DNA of 64,000 nt, from assembly GCA_023525715.1 (NCBI GenBank), contig CM042011.1:62385854-62449853 (forward strand), in the 5' to 3' direction. Position 1 is the stretch's first letter. Each line of letters starts with the position of its first letter. This stretch comes from Cichorium intybus (Eukaryota > Streptophyta > Magnoliopsida > Asterales > Asteraceae). The notes under the pieces are model-generated. The model made no database searches. It saw only the letters and a list, made by a program, of their open reading frames with translations, and was not told where the DNA came from. The position numbers and the translations under genes are program-made. Shown piece after piece: positions 1-19,114 of this stretch.

Positions 1-430
1 TGGAATGAAACTCGAAATTGGTGGTATTGTCTTGGGCCTAGTCCGTCATCCTGCACGGAGATTATCATGTCCAAATTAGAGTTTGTTGGCCCCAATTGAC
101 TTGCTGAAGTGAATGAGGCGATATGTTTGATTTATATATGGGTATTATGGTCATTTCGAAACAAAGGAGTATTCCGGAAGGTGACAAGAACAGAACTGGA
201 ACTGGCGTCTGAGATACGGATTTTAGCACACTTATGGATCAATGATAGGAAGAAAAAGGGTAGAGAATTGAACTGGGACAGATGGTGTAATGATCCGGTG
301 TCTGAATTGTTTAGTTCGATAGCCTAATGTAATTCAATGAATGTTTGTTTTTTGCTTTCTTTTGGGCTTTAGCTTCTTGCTGGCCCTTAATAAAATTGCC
401 TTTGTTAAAAAAAAAAAAAAAAAAAAAAAA
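1..430 (+). mobile_element. 3' end of a LINE (non-LTR retrotransposon) with poly(A) tail
   Basis: Frame 1 from base 1 reads as the C-terminal tail of a plant LINE ORF2, the cysteine/tryptophan-rich region after the reverse transcriptase, with IYIWVLWSFRNKGVF and then LWINDRKKKGRELNWDRWC. A TGA at 97-99 breaks the frame, and the reading ends with a stop at 325-327. A short 3' UTR with TTAATAAAATTG follows, then an uninterrupted run of 24 A at 407-430, the hallmark of LINE insertion. The rest of the element lies left of the window, so a target-site duplication cannot be checked. It is a dead copy. Confidence 0.75.
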
Positions 431-756
431 GTAATGCGAAACATATTCAAGAATTGAAACACGTCCTTTCATGAGGCACTTTTGAGCCTTAACCACGATA
501 ACTTTAGATATTTTGTCGTCACGCACCATATACGTCAACCATGTCCCCATTAGGACCCTTGATCAAAAGTATATTCTACTCACATATATTATTGCTTAAT
601 TAGGTTGGAGCGAGACCATTCCCATCACCACATCGAATCCCAAAATTCCCATCGACAACAAATTTTCCTTGAAGTCTTTCATATCAATTTTTAATGTGCA
701 ATAATTATAAATATGATGCACGAGAACAAATTTTCTCTTAGGAACTTCTATTACGA
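431..756. other. Intergenic, nothing recognised
   Basis: AT-rich sequence between the LINE poly(A) and a CACTA-type terminus. I see no convincing coding region, repeat or RNA gene. Confidence 0.5.
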
Positions 757-4389
<3,633 letters not shown>

Positions 4390-5180
4390 AGACGTAGGTT
4401 CAATTGAGAACTCAAAAAACGTTGAGAACGTAAGGACAAATCTGAACCATTCATTATTTTAGATCTAATGTTGTAATAAATTGTCAATTTTATATTTATT
4501 TATTAAAAAAAATAAAAAACTAAAATTAAATATAACCTAAAGGGTATTAAGGTAATTATTATTATCTTAATTATGTAAATTCCTTCAATCACATTTCTCA
4601 CTCTTGAAATTAGTTTATAGAATCAAATCTTTGAAAACATCTACAACTAATCTAAAAATCGTGAAGATAAAACCCCACATTACCTCCGCCGTCTTCAACC
4701 TCATTTACAACAGGAGAACCGCAATTGCGTTGATCATCACTATTTGACACATGGAAATCGACTGAGTTGTCTTGGGACACTTGGAAATCCTGTCCAAGAC
4801 TGATGTAATTTTGCTGCTCTAGCTCCTGGCTTGAGCCTCTTTTATAGAATTCTTGATGTTCAAAAAAATCACTATTTGACACATGCAACTCAAAGCAGCC
4901 GACAAGAATTAAAGGTGATGATAACACCGGTCGTTCATCATCTTCACCTACCATTATTGACCCTCTTCAAAGCAGCCGACAAGATTTTTCTAAAGCAGTC
5001 ATCATCACTATTTGACACATGCAACTCAAAAAATCGAATCGTTCATCACATCAACCACACCATCATCATCTTTAGGGATGCCATTTCAGACGTTTATCAA
5101 TGCTGTATAATAAAACGTGGGCATGGTCAGTGGTACTAACGAATGAATTAAAGGTGATGATAACACCGGTTGTTCTCCCT
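4390..5180. repeat. (TA)n-adjacent element with internal dispersed duplications
   Basis: It opens with GGTTCAATTGAGAAC and GTTGAGAACGTAAGGACA. From about 4730 short blocks recur: ATCACTATTTGACACATG at 4735, 4867 and 5003; AAAGCAGCCGACAAG at 4893 and 4969; AATTAAAGGTGATGATAACA at 4907 and 5147. The blocks shuffle relative to one another, as in a rearranged non-autonomous element. No coding function is supported. Confidence 0.5.
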
Positions 5181-5299
5181 GGTAACTTCTATGTATAGTA
5201 AAGAACAAGTAGGTGGTGTTGTTGAGTTCTACGGTGGTGAACTCAATAGATCGTGCTATAGTGATCTTGTTACTGTGATAAAATATGCTAGACGCGCTC
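5181..5299 (+). pseudogene. psbB: Plastid-derived psbB fragment (left part of the nuclear plastid insertion)
   Basis: The plus strand encodes a recognisable stretch of CP47, the photosystem II core antenna protein. It includes a near copy of the EQVG..VEFYGGELN region and ends ...KYARRA just before its continuation. Substitutions disrupt several codons, so it is a nuclear pseudogene. Its final bases CGCTC are the left target duplication of the LTR element starting at 5300. The next plastid bases (GCTCAATTGGGGG) resume at 15281, so the two pieces were once adjacent. Confidence 0.8.
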
Positions 5300-5398
5300 T
5301 GTAAGGGTACAAATCTTTCCATGGGATGATGGCTTGCAGGCTTGGAAACCCACTATGACATATGGGTATTAGGGTTTTGACCTAGTTGTGTATCTTGC

Positions 5399-5902
<504 letters not shown>

Positions 5903-6101
5903 TTATTATTCATTATTAGGTAAGAGCTCACATTGTGAGAGATTAAGCGTATTTATAGACTATAGTGGTCGGGTTTTTACACCTTAGGGGCCTAATCTTT
6001 GTATTCTCTCACATATATGAATCATTCGACTTATTGCATATTGTTCTTGAGTGTTTATATGAATCGATTTGGCGATTTTTATTCATGTTCATTCAAGAAC
6101 A

Positions 6102-7198
6102 AATTATTTTTGGTGGAGTCTCTCAATGGATCTTGTTCATGTTTTTGTGTTATTGTTCATCACAGTTTTCATGTTGAATATGGTTTGTATAATACTGTTC
6201 ATTCGCATCCTTAGAGTTTTCGAGATATAATTTTAGTCTTTGGATCGAAATTGTTTAAAATCCGTCATGCCAAAATACGCACTCTTCATAGATCCTCTTT
6301 GTTCATTTGTACATATCAATGTTCATATCTAGCAATTGATTTCTCATCTTATTATTCGTCTTTTCTCAAATCATATATTTAGTAGTTATTCATTTGATTT
6401 ATCGCATCGGACATCAAAGTCCAGATCTCAAAATAGGTGTCGAAATCTGATTGTAACTTGGTTCTCGTTTTTGTTCCAATTAATCAGATCTCAAATCTTG
6501 GTATCGATTTCCACTTGATTATTCAATTCTGGAAATTGATTTTTCATTCATTCATCAAAATCTCGATTGTGTTCTTAGTTAATATGTTATGTAACTATAA
6601 TAAAATCCTATTTGAATATCGAGACTAATCAAGTCGATTATCTACAAAGCCAATGGTTCACTAAAATAGGTTAATAAGGAACACTGATACGAATAACAAT
6701 TGGCTTCAATTTTTCATATCTGACACTTGTTACCTGGGTTTGGATATAATATGGATCTGTAATTGTAAATGGATGTTAAACAGAACTTGTAGCTTGTGGG
6801 TTTTACTCGACGATAACGTCTTGGATGAATCTCTAGGTAAACAATGATAAAATTTGATAATTGATTTTCTGAAAAACGGATCAACTATGACGCTGGTTTT
6901 TTTCGAATGCGACTTTTGGGTAATTCAGCTTTATTGGTATCCATCGATAAACGATGATGCCGATAAATTTTTAGGAAAAATAGATGATGCTCGTTGTTGA
7001 TGTTTATAAATCGGTATGAAGATGTTCTTAGTTTGGTTAAAGCTCAACAATGACGGTGCTTTTATAGTCGAAATCTATTCCAGATCTTCAACAAAGTGTT
7101 CGTTTGATTTAAAAGTATTTTTATGTCGATTTGTTTAGTGTCGAAGCTGAAGGTCTTTGAATGGTGAAGACAATTTGGAACTCTAAGGATGAAAACTG
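6102..7198. other. Interior of the LTR element, no recognisable coding domain
   Basis: AT-rich sequence with short open frames only. No gag, protease, integrase or reverse transcriptase motif was seen. No standard TGGTATCAGAGC primer site is visible after the 5' LTR. Confidence 0.5.
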
Positions 7199-8132
7199 AT
7201 GGGGTTTGATCAATAAAATAGAGAGTTTTACGCTAAAACGGCAACGGAAGCTTTTTAAAGTAACTAGTTTATTTTAGACCATTTTAAACAAAATCATCAA
7301 GGATCCATTTACATGGGTAAGAATGATATTTTAAAAAACATACATAGGATATTTTAGAGTGATAACCTTTGTTGCCTTTGAACCCTCTTGGAATTGGGGT
7401 GTGGATATAGATGGAAAAAACCAAAAAGCTTGATTTCTCTACAAGTATCCACCACCAAGGTTAAGACACTTGGATTGTTAGATCATTCTTGTATAAATAA
7501 CTTCTTAAGCTTTTAAGTACTTAACAAAATTAAGCACTTAAGGAGAAGCACTTTTACACTCTCAAACTTGGAACAAACTTCACAAAAAGGAGAGAGTAGA
7601 GAGGAAGAGAGAAGCCATGGTTTTGGCAAGGAAAAAAGGAGAATAATTAGATGCAACACTTGCATCTCACTTCCTTTTATACCCACGAGTGTGCACCATG
7701 ACCCATACCCTCATTTAATGCAAAGATATGATCTTTTGAAGGGTATGAGTGTGTAAGGTGAAGGTTGACAAGCAACCTCCATCAAAGCCATCACATGGGT
7801 GAGTGGAAAAGGAAAAGAGTGTCAAATACTCTTCCTTTAGAAACTAACTAAGTCTAGTTACATCTTAATGTAACCCAAAGTGTCCAAACTTTTGTACATG
7901 ACTTAATATATCATACCATATGATATAATTATTTATTGAACTCCTTATAATTATTATTTTACAAAACAATAATTATTCTCTAATTAAATACAAGAGTTGA
8001 ATTTATTTATTAATTATCATATAGTTAATAAATATTCAATACGTACCAACCTGATAAAGGTGTGACCCTAGAGGATCATATGTTTATTAGCAATATCATT
8101 TTATAATGATTCTTGGACATATAGATCCAACA
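7199..8132 (-). mobile_element. Probable solo LTR of another copia-type element
   Basis: Read on the minus strand it starts TGTTGGATCTATATGTCC, contains GATCCTCTAGGGTCACACC, and ends near ...AAACCCCATCA, giving TG...CA termini. The composition resembles LTRs of SIRE/Maximus-type copia elements. No second copy or internal domain is present. The target duplication is ambiguous because the right flank is a run of A. A short purine-rich reading frame near 7570-7756 is most likely incidental. Confidence 0.4.
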
Positions 8133-8325
8133 AAAAAACAACGGTGAAGAAGATAAAAGGATAGTTGCAGAAGATGTAGATGCAGAATCAGTGGTTAAAT
8201 CGATTACCTAATGTGTTATGGTCCTTTGTTGACGAGTGAAGAAGGAGACAGCGACGATGGCGAAGTGTTGTGTTTGTCGGTGGCAAAGAATAGAAGACAA
8301 AGCAGAAGTATTATGGTGATTTAGG
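8133..8325. other. Interior of the LTR element, nothing recognised
   Basis: Short stretch with GATGAAGA-type purine-rich sequence. No supported feature. Confidence 0.4.
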
Positions 8326-8730
8326 GGGTGTTTGGGAGTGCTTATTTAACTCATAAGTACTTTTGAGCAAGAGTGTTTATTAGTTTATTAGTTTTCAAAA
8401 ATGAGTTTTTAAAAAAGTGTTTGGATAAGTTTATGTGGTGGGAAAAATTAATAAGTTGATAAAAAAAAGTTTTAAAAAGTGTTTAACTTAGTTTATAAGG
8501 GCTGATGTATGAGAAGAGGGTATAAGAGTGGTAAATAATGGGTAGTTATGTCTTTTTATCTCAAGAAGCTAAAAGCCTTTTAAAAAGTCACACATTTGTA
8601 ACTTTTTAAAAATGACTTTTCCAAGTGTTTTGAAAAGCACTTCTTAAGTACCCAAACATTATTTCTAGCTTATTGGCTTTTTAAAAAGTCAATAAGAGAA
8701 TTAGTCAATTTAAGAAGCTACAAACACCCT
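8326..8730. mobile_element. hAT-like MITE
   Basis: It begins GGGTGTTTGGGAGTGCTTATT and on the minus strand begins AGGGTGTTTGTAGCTTCTTA, the GGGTGTTTGG type of hAT terminal repeat. The interior is rich in TTTTTAAAAAG and AAGTACTT inverted words. About 405 bp with no coding capacity. An 8-bp target duplication is not evident. Confidence 0.55.
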
Positions 8731-8784
8731 CAAAATGGAAACGATATGTTTGAATATGAAGTTATTCGATTGGCCAATGAATAC

Positions 8785-12746
<3,962 letters not shown>

Positions 12747-12840
12747 ATCCCTTAATATGTAATTTTGACTAGTGTTTTCGGTTGGGTTGCCCCAGCTCCT
12801 GGCTGGTGCTTCCCCGCCCTTTCTGGTTTTATGTTATGTT

Positions 12841-13105
<265 letters not shown>

Positions 13106-13529
13106 ATGGTATCCATGATAATTTGGATCTCAAATTTATATGTTGAGCTTGGATGTGAAATGGAGAATTTCACTATTGAAAAGGTTATTCACTAAAATCA
13201 ATTTGACCAAAAATTCATTTTACAAGAACATGAAGTGTTTTTGTTTGTGTAAGAAGCGTTTATTGAAAATTGTTAGTATTCACTTTTTTAGTTTTCTTGT
13301 TGGAAAGTTAATGACACGTGTTTTACATAATTCTCTTTCACTGAGTTCGGTTTCGCATACAACAAATTCGTTTTGGGCTATATTTCAGTGAACTGGGCTT
13401 ACTAATTTTCGGATCACATTTGGGCCTGATTTAATCAAATGGAGCTGTGATTATCTCATTATAACAAATCACGAATTTGGTTTAATTTCACCTTACCGGG
13501 TTGGGCCAATTGTTACGGACGCTAGGACA
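13106..13529. other. Interior of the LTR element, nothing recognised
   Basis: AT-rich, short frames only. No supported gene. Confidence 0.45.
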
Positions 13530-13800
13530 TAGAGTCGCACAAAAGCCGGTATTTAACCGTTTCGGTTTTTTTAAGAACCGGTTTTTGAAAAAACCGGTTT
13601 CGGTTATAACCGGTCCGGTATTGGTCAGTTTTTTAAATGAAATTCAGTTTTAAACCGGTTTTTTTCGGTTTTTAAACCGGTTCGGTTCGGTTAACCAGAA
13701 CAAAAATCGGGGTAAAAAACTGGTTCGGTTTGGATAGAAAACGGTTATTAAAAAACCGGTTCCGATTTTTAAAAAAATCGGTTGTTGATGTGCACCTCTA
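13530..13800. mobile_element. hAT-type MITE rich in AACCGGTT words
   Basis: Termini are TAGAGTCGCACAA on the left and, on the minus strand, TAGAGGTGCACAT on the right. The flanks CTAGGACA and GTAGGACA match at 7 of 8 positions, fitting a hAT 8-bp target duplication. The interior is made of ACCGGTTTTT / AAAAACCGGT words in both orientations, typical of non-autonomous hAT elements. About 271 bp, non-coding. Confidence 0.75.
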
Positions 13801-14974
13801 GTAGGACATAATAGCTTACTGGGTCTTATCATAAATTTGTTCGGGCTTTTTTTTTACCGAAGCATTTGACTTTCACGCTATTACCGAAGTTGCACTTTAT
13901 TATTTTTTGATGTTCATCACTTGACCGAAAATTTTGGAACATCGATTTTATTTCTTGGGTACACATGGCTTCGGTACTTCGGATTGAGATTTTGTGCTTG
14001 TGTTTGTTGGATATTGCACATTTTTCTTTATTACTGAATTGCTTCGGTACTGTCACGCATACTTCGGCACATATCATTCCACCTTCAACATTTCGGTATA
14101 CTATTCACTCTTATGGTTCGATAACGCTTTGCAATTCGTATATTTTTATCGAAGCCTACATTATATCAATGTATTGCGGAAGTCATATTTTTGTTTGTTT
14201 TGGTGCTTGATCAAGGTGGACATGAACTTTATTACAAAAGCTCGTTGCATATATGCAACTCGGAGCTCTATCTTTTGCATTTTTCCACATTGATCCATTT
14301 GATTTGATCATTAACATTTTATCCACATGTCAAGGGGAGTTCATCATTTTTATACCCATTTGAGCACATTCTCATGCCTACACGATGTTTTATCGTCTTG
14401 TCTCGATCATAAAACGGGGAGAATTAAGCATGGCCATTCAAGAGTCGGATTGTAATTTTTTGAAGAGATGATTTTTAGTGGAGCATGGGAGAGATTTATC
14501 GATGGTGGGTATTATTTTTTAGTCTCGATACACTTTGTTGTTTATTCGATGCGATGACTTGGACGTTATTGACTCTCGACTCGGTTTTTCGATCGAGTTT
14601 GGTTGAGAATTGGGTTTTTTGGATTATTACATCATGCTTTTCGGTGATTATTCTTTCAATGGATTATTTCACAATTATTTTTAGAGTCCGGCATAACAAA
14701 AAGTGGGAGTATTCTCACGATTATGAGGCGATTCGGATTTTGATTCCAAAGTGGGTTTTCTTGACGGGTCTGCACTTATGATTATATTGTGGATTACTTT
14801 TGGTTGCTTGAGGTTTGGAGGTCCTTTGTAGCAAGGTTATATATTTGTTACTATCCCAGGGCCCGTGATTAGAGACTACCGATGTATTGAGATTCGAGGA
14901 TTCTCTTCTACACATTCTGTCACTATCGACTTAGGTTCCATTAGTTGCTCGATATGGTACTCCGAGGGGGAGAT
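13801..14974 (+). other. 3' interior of the LTR element up to its polypurine tract
   Basis: Non-coding, with recurring CTTCGGTAC / TTACCGAAG words at 13850-14100. It ends with CTCCGAGGGGGAGAT, the polypurine tract priming plus-strand synthesis, immediately before the 3' LTR at 14975. No pol motifs were recognised. Confidence 0.5.
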
Positions 14975-15279
14975 TGTTAGGGTACAAAGCCTTCCATGGG
15001 ATGATGGCTTGCAGGCTTGGAAAGACCACTATGGCATATGGGTATTAGGGTTTTGACCTAGTTGTGTAACTTGCTTATATATAGTCATTGTATTATTCAT
15101 TATTAGGTAAGAGCTCACAATGTAAGAGATTGAGCGTATTTATAGTGGTCGGATTTTTACACCCTAGGAGCCTAATCTTTGTATTCTCTCACATATATGA
15201 ATCGTTCGACTTATTGCATATTCTTCTTGAGTGTTTATGATGTTCTTATTCTGCATTTATGTCCAATCAAGACTTAACA
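14975..15279 (+). repeat. 3' LTR of the 10-kb element
   Basis: 305 bp, TGTTAGGGTAC...GACTTAACA. It lacks the TIR element and long TA arrays found in the 5' LTR and so shows the ancestral layout. It is followed by target duplication TGCTC and the continuation of psbB. Confidence 0.75.
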
Positions 15280-15445
15280 TGCTCAATTGGGGGAATTTTT
15301 TGAATTAGATCACACTACTTTGAAATCTGATGGTGTTTTCGTAGCAGTCTGAGGGGTTGGTTTACTTTTGGGCATGCTTCATTTTCTTTGCTCTTCTTCT
15401 TCATACACATTTTGAATTAGATCGTGCTACTTTGAATCGTCATTT
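15280..15445 (+). pseudogene. psbB: Plastid-derived psbB fragment, continuation
   Basis: Resumes exactly where 5299 stopped, reading LGEFFELD then TTLKSDGVF.S and RGWFTFGHASF with frameshifts (CP47 C-terminal region). About 40 codons of the psbB 3' end are missing. At the break (about 15413-15444) a roughly 30-base stretch is repeated (TTTTGAATTAGATC, then GTGCTACTTTGAAT), a second copy of sequence already present at 15298-15332. This suggests template-copied filler at a deletion junction. Confidence 0.75.
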
Positions 15446-15547
15446 TTTTTGTTACTCTTGTTCTTTCTTTATCCGACATATGATCCCCTAAAAAGAAACA
15501 AAAATAAACAGGTACGAAAGCTACAATTGCAAACCACGATCGAATCT

Positions 15548-15647
15548 ATGGAACATTGGTTTATACATTCCTCTTAGTCTCGAATCTAGGGATAATTTTT
15601 TCTCTATATTTTTTAGAGAACCACCAAAAGTTCCAATTAAAAAGTAA
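15548..15647 (+). pseudogene. psbT: Plastid-derived psbT pseudogene
   Basis: It starts ATGGAACATTGGTTTATAC, where the plastid gene has ATGGAAGCATTGG, so one base is lost at codon 3. It continues through a hydrophobic segment to REPPKVPIKK and TAA at 15645-15647. psbT is a small single-span photosystem II subunit. The frameshift makes this copy non-functional. Plastid psbB-psbT spacer sequence precedes it from about 15485. Confidence 0.8.
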
Positions 15648-15680
15648 AAAAAAATGAAATAGTTTTTCATTATCGCAATT

Positions 15681-15712
15681 GAAGTAATGAGCCTCCCAAG
15701 GCTCATTACTTC
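15681..15712. terminator. Plastid psbT/psbN 3' hairpin (relic)
   Basis: A perfect 13-bp inverted repeat, GAAGTAATGAGCC / GGCTCATTACTTC, around a short TCCCAA loop. It sits between convergent psbT and psbN as in plastid genomes, where such a hairpin stabilises RNA 3' ends. It is expected to be inactive in the nucleus. The loop looks shorter than in plastids, as if one arm of the inner stem was lost. Confidence 0.65.
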
Positions 15713-15714
15713 AA

Positions 15715-15848
15715 TTAGTCTTCATGTTCCTCATAATGGATCTCTTAGCTGTTGAGAAGGTTTACCAAAAGCGGTATATAAGGTGTACCCAGTAAAAACT
15801 TACAAGCAAACCAGATATAAAGATGGCGACTAGGGTTGTTGTTTCCAT
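15715..15848 (-). pseudogene. psbN: Plastid-derived psbN pseudogene
   Basis: Antisense to the psbB-psbH cluster, as in plastids. The start at 15848 reads METTTLVAIFISGLLV and the end reads EEHED with TAA at 15717-15715. The span is 134 bases, not a multiple of three, so indels (for example extra A in GTAAAAACTT) break the frame. psbN is needed for photosystem II reaction-centre assembly in plastids; this copy is dead. Confidence 0.75.
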
Positions 15849-15950
15849 TATTATATAATTTCAAGACCACAATGGATCTATGATAAGATCGTTTATTTAC
15901 AATGGGATGATATACAAAGTCAACAGATTTCAATGAATACAATAGGATTT

Positions 15951-16172
15951 ATGGCTACACAAACTATTGAGAATGGTTCTAGAACTGGTCCAAGACGAAC
16001 TACTGTAAGGAATTAATTAAAAACGTTGAATTCAGAATATGATAAAGTAGCTCTTGGATAGGGAATGACCCCTTTGATGGGTGTTGCAATTGCTCTATTT
16101 GCGGTATTTCTATCTATTATTTTGGAGATTTATAATTCTTCTGTTTTATTGGATGGAATTTCAATGAATTAT
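15951..16172 (+). pseudogene. psbH: Plastid-derived psbH pseudogene
   Basis: ATGGCTACACAAACTATTGA opens the psbH reading (MATQT.E.....GPRRT), and the C-terminal MGVAIALFAVFLSIILEIYN is clear, ending near GISMN. In-frame stops arise after GPRRTTVRN and within the middle segment. psbH encodes the photosystem II 10-kDa phosphoprotein. Order and spacing to petB are as in plastid genomes. Confidence 0.85.
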
Positions 16173-16294
16173 ATCTATAAGAACCCCAGGTCCTAGCTTT
16201 TCAATAGTAAATGAATCATTTAGAGCTTGTATTCTAGCTTATTCTATTTTAGTAGTTCGACCGTTGAATTTATTTGTTTTTGTATTTATGGAAT

Positions 16295-16496
16295 ATGAGT
16301 GTGTGACTTGTTATAATTGATCCTATTGATAGTACAGAGAGTGGGTCTGTCATCTTGATAGAGATGGTTCTCCTTCGTCAGATATTTATTCTAGTATCTG
16401 GAACACGAAATATATGAAATAGATTAAGAAATATTTGAACTATGATTCATACTTAATATTCAAACCTAAGCTCAAAAAAATGCAAAGAATTTATAA
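16295..16496 (+). pseudogene. petB: Plastid petB exon 1 and 5' part of its group II intron
   Basis: The 6-base exon ATGAGT (16295-16300) is followed by GTGTGACTTG, the conserved 5' end of the petB group II intron. Intron sequence continues to 16496, where a transposon interrupts it. The bases AATTTATAA at 16488-16496 are the left copy of that insertion's 9-bp target duplication. petB encodes cytochrome b6. Confidence 0.8.
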
Positions 16497-16781
16497 GGGT
16501 AAATTGCATAAAAGTCACTAACTTTTCCAATTTTCTCGATTTTGACACTGTATTTTTAGTTTTTGCAATTAAGTCATTATATTTTCAGAAAATTGCAATT
16601 AAGTCATTATGTTTTCCAAAAAGTTGCGAAAATGACCATATGACAGGATGGCAACAGGTTACCAGGTCATATGGTCAAATTTGCAATTTTTCAGAAAACA
16701 TAATGATTTAATAGCAAAAATAAAACATAGTGTCAAAATCGAAAAATCTGGAAAAGTTAGCGAATTTTATGCAATTTACCT
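16497..16781. repeat. Nested inverted repeat inside the left TIR
   Basis: The outer end GGGTAAATTGCATAAAAGTC recurs inverted at about 16740-16781 (TTAGCGAATTTTATGCAATT, then TACC). A 285-bp MITE-like palindrome therefore forms each terminus of the larger element; the mirror copy is at about 17750-18034. Confidence 0.75.
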
Positions 16782-18034
16782 ATGCAATTTATATAACTTA
16801 ATCACTTTACATGCCCCATACGTGTCCAAAAAAATAAATTTGTTGTTACCTTGTTTTTCCATTTAAAGTAATCAAATTTATTGTCCTAAAAATGGAATTT
16901 CAAAAAGATTTAGGATAGATGCATACAAATAACAACTAACTTACATGCCCTCAGTGTGAATATCCTATTGGGTAATTGGTTATGTAAACAATGACTTTAT
17001 ATGATGGGTTATAAAAATCTATATTGATGTTCGTTCATTGATTTATATAAATGTACAAAAATAAAATAGAATTTTACAATGATACAAAAGCAAAACTTGG
17101 TTATTATTTAATAAAATTATTTTAATGTTTTCATGTGAATCTTCAGCAACAATATTGGCCGTGGAATTGCCATATTATCGTTCCAAAACAGAATACAATT
17201 ATAAATTACCTAATACAAAAAAATTAGGTAAAAATAAAACTTAAATGGTTAAACATTTACAAAGATAGTTTAAGCTAAGTAGATAAAAATTTCAATAATC
17301 TTTTACCATTTTTTCAATCGAGTCCATTAACTTTCTTATTGAAAAAAATATATTTGGCAATACAACCTGTCAAACTAGTAGCATTTGCATACTCGAAGAT
17401 ATAAAATGTATAATTTTAATCACTAGATTTTTTGAAAGACTTAATCGCTAAAAATTGTGAAAATAGACAAAATAAAGAAAGGCGTCGTCTTATTCGAAAT
17501 TAAAGTACTTGTTTTTAATAAACAAAAAATGTATACTCATTTTCAATGAAACAAAAAGTATTAAGAGTTTAAACTAGAATTTTTTTTAAGTAAAAGAAGG
17601 TTTCGTATGCATTTATCCTAAATCTTTTTGAAATTCCACTTTTAGGACAATAAATTTGAGTATTTTAAATGGAAAAACAAGGTAACAACAAATTTAATTT
17701 TTTGGACACGTATGAGGCATGTAAAGTGATTAAGTTATATAAATTGTATAGCGTAAATTGCATAAAATTCGCTAACTTTTCGAGATTTTTCGATTTTAAC
17801 ACTATGTTTATTTTTGCTATTAAGTCATTATGTTTTCTGAAAAATTGCAAATTTGACCATATGACCTGGTAACCTGTTGCCATCCTGTCATATGGTCATT
17901 TTCGCAACTTTTTAGAAAACATAATGACTTAATTGCAATTTTCTGAAAACATAATGACTTAATTGCAAAAACTAAAAATACAGTGTCAAAATCGAGAAAA
18001 TTGGAAAAGTTAGTGACTTTTATGCAATTTACCC
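16497..18034. mobile_element. Mutator-like element with long TIRs, inserted in the petB intron
   Basis: It is 1538 bp. Terminal inverted repeats of about 430 bp (16497-16926 and 17607-18034) begin GGGTAAATTGCATAAAAGTC. The perfect 9-bp target duplication AATTTATAA lies at 16488-16496 and 18035-18043, diagnostic of Mutator-like elements. Each TIR encodes the same 72-residue open frame in opposite orientation; this is a consequence of the inverted repeat, not a gene. The central 680 bp is AT-rich with no transposase, so it is non-autonomous. Inside each TIR is a smaller inverted repeat (see separate entry). Confidence 0.9.
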
Positions 18035-19114
18035 AATTTATAAATATAAATCGAAATTCTTTCTTCTTTCAAATGCCTGTTTATGCTTAGTTTGACTCAA
18101 AGACAAATATTTCTTCGGATTTTTGGTGATTATCTATTCGTGGAATAAGTGATGATTTGATGGTTCTTACTCAATGAATCTTTGGGCTGAACTTAGTATT
18201 TTAATTTAATCATCGTGGTTCTAGTATGAATCTGGTGTTTTAATCGATTCATAGGGTCTTAACAAGAGAATTCCTATCAATAATCAAGAAAACAAATAAT
18301 AAACATTATATAGTAAAACAAATAAAAGAAGATAAAAGAAATATGGAAAAGAGGATTCAAGAGGCCTGTAAGGATCAAGATAAAGATGTCTGAGCCAACT
18401 TAATATTTTAGTATTATCACCACAAAGAATAACTTTCGGATTTTTTATTCGTATCTTCAGAACAGATGGAATTGGAAAGTAAGAAGCTTCAAACTTTCTA
18501 TTTAATATTCGTTCGAACCAGTATTTGGGTGCTTTAGCTCGTTTTTTGCTTGAGCTGTACGAGATGAAAGTCTCATATATAGTTCTCGGAGGGGGACCGG
18601 ACATATCTCAATCAAGTCTATGATTGGTTTTAATAACGTCTCGAGATTCAGGCTATTGCAGATGATATAACTAGTAAATATGTTCCTCCTCATGTAAACA
18701 TATTTTATTATCACGACAAAGAATAACTTTCGGATTTTTTATTCGTATCTTCAGAACAGATGGAATTGGAAAGTAAGAAGCTTCAAACTTTCTATTAAAT
18801 ATTCGTTCGAACCAGTATTTGGGTGCTTTAGCTCGTGTTTTTGCTTGAGCTATACGAGATGAAAGTCTCATATATAGTCCTCGGAGGGGGACCGGACCTA
18901 TCTCAATTAAGTCTATGATTGGTTTTAAGAACGTCTCGAGATTCAGGCTATTGCAGATGATATAACTAGTAAATATGTTCCTCCTCATGTAAACATATTT
19001 TATTGTCTAGGGGGAAGTACGCTTACTTGTTTTTTATTATAAGTGGTTACAGGATTTGCTATGACCTTTTACTATCGTCCAACGTGTGTGATGCTTTGCT
19101 TCTGTTCAATACAT
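18035..19114 (+). pseudogene. petB: Plastid petB intron 3' part and exon 2 start, with a 294-bp tandem duplication
   Basis: Plastid sequence resumes after the Mutator-like element. Group II intron 3' sequence leads into petB exon 2 (AAGTCTATGATTGGTTT at about 18613, cytochrome b6 YDWF..RLEIQAIADDITSKYVPPHVNIFY). A block of about 294 bp spanning the intron end and exon start is repeated in tandem (about 18412-18705 and 18706-18999), so exon 2 begins twice, the second time at about 18909. After the second copy the reading continues with several stops through the TFYYRP-like region and ASVQYI to 19114, where a CACTA element interrupts it (target CAT). Confidence 0.85.

Noticed and set aside
16648..17883. 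Two identical 72-residue frames in opposite orientation, looking like a conserved small gene pair
   Set aside because: They are the same segment of the two terminal inverted repeats of the Mutator-like element.
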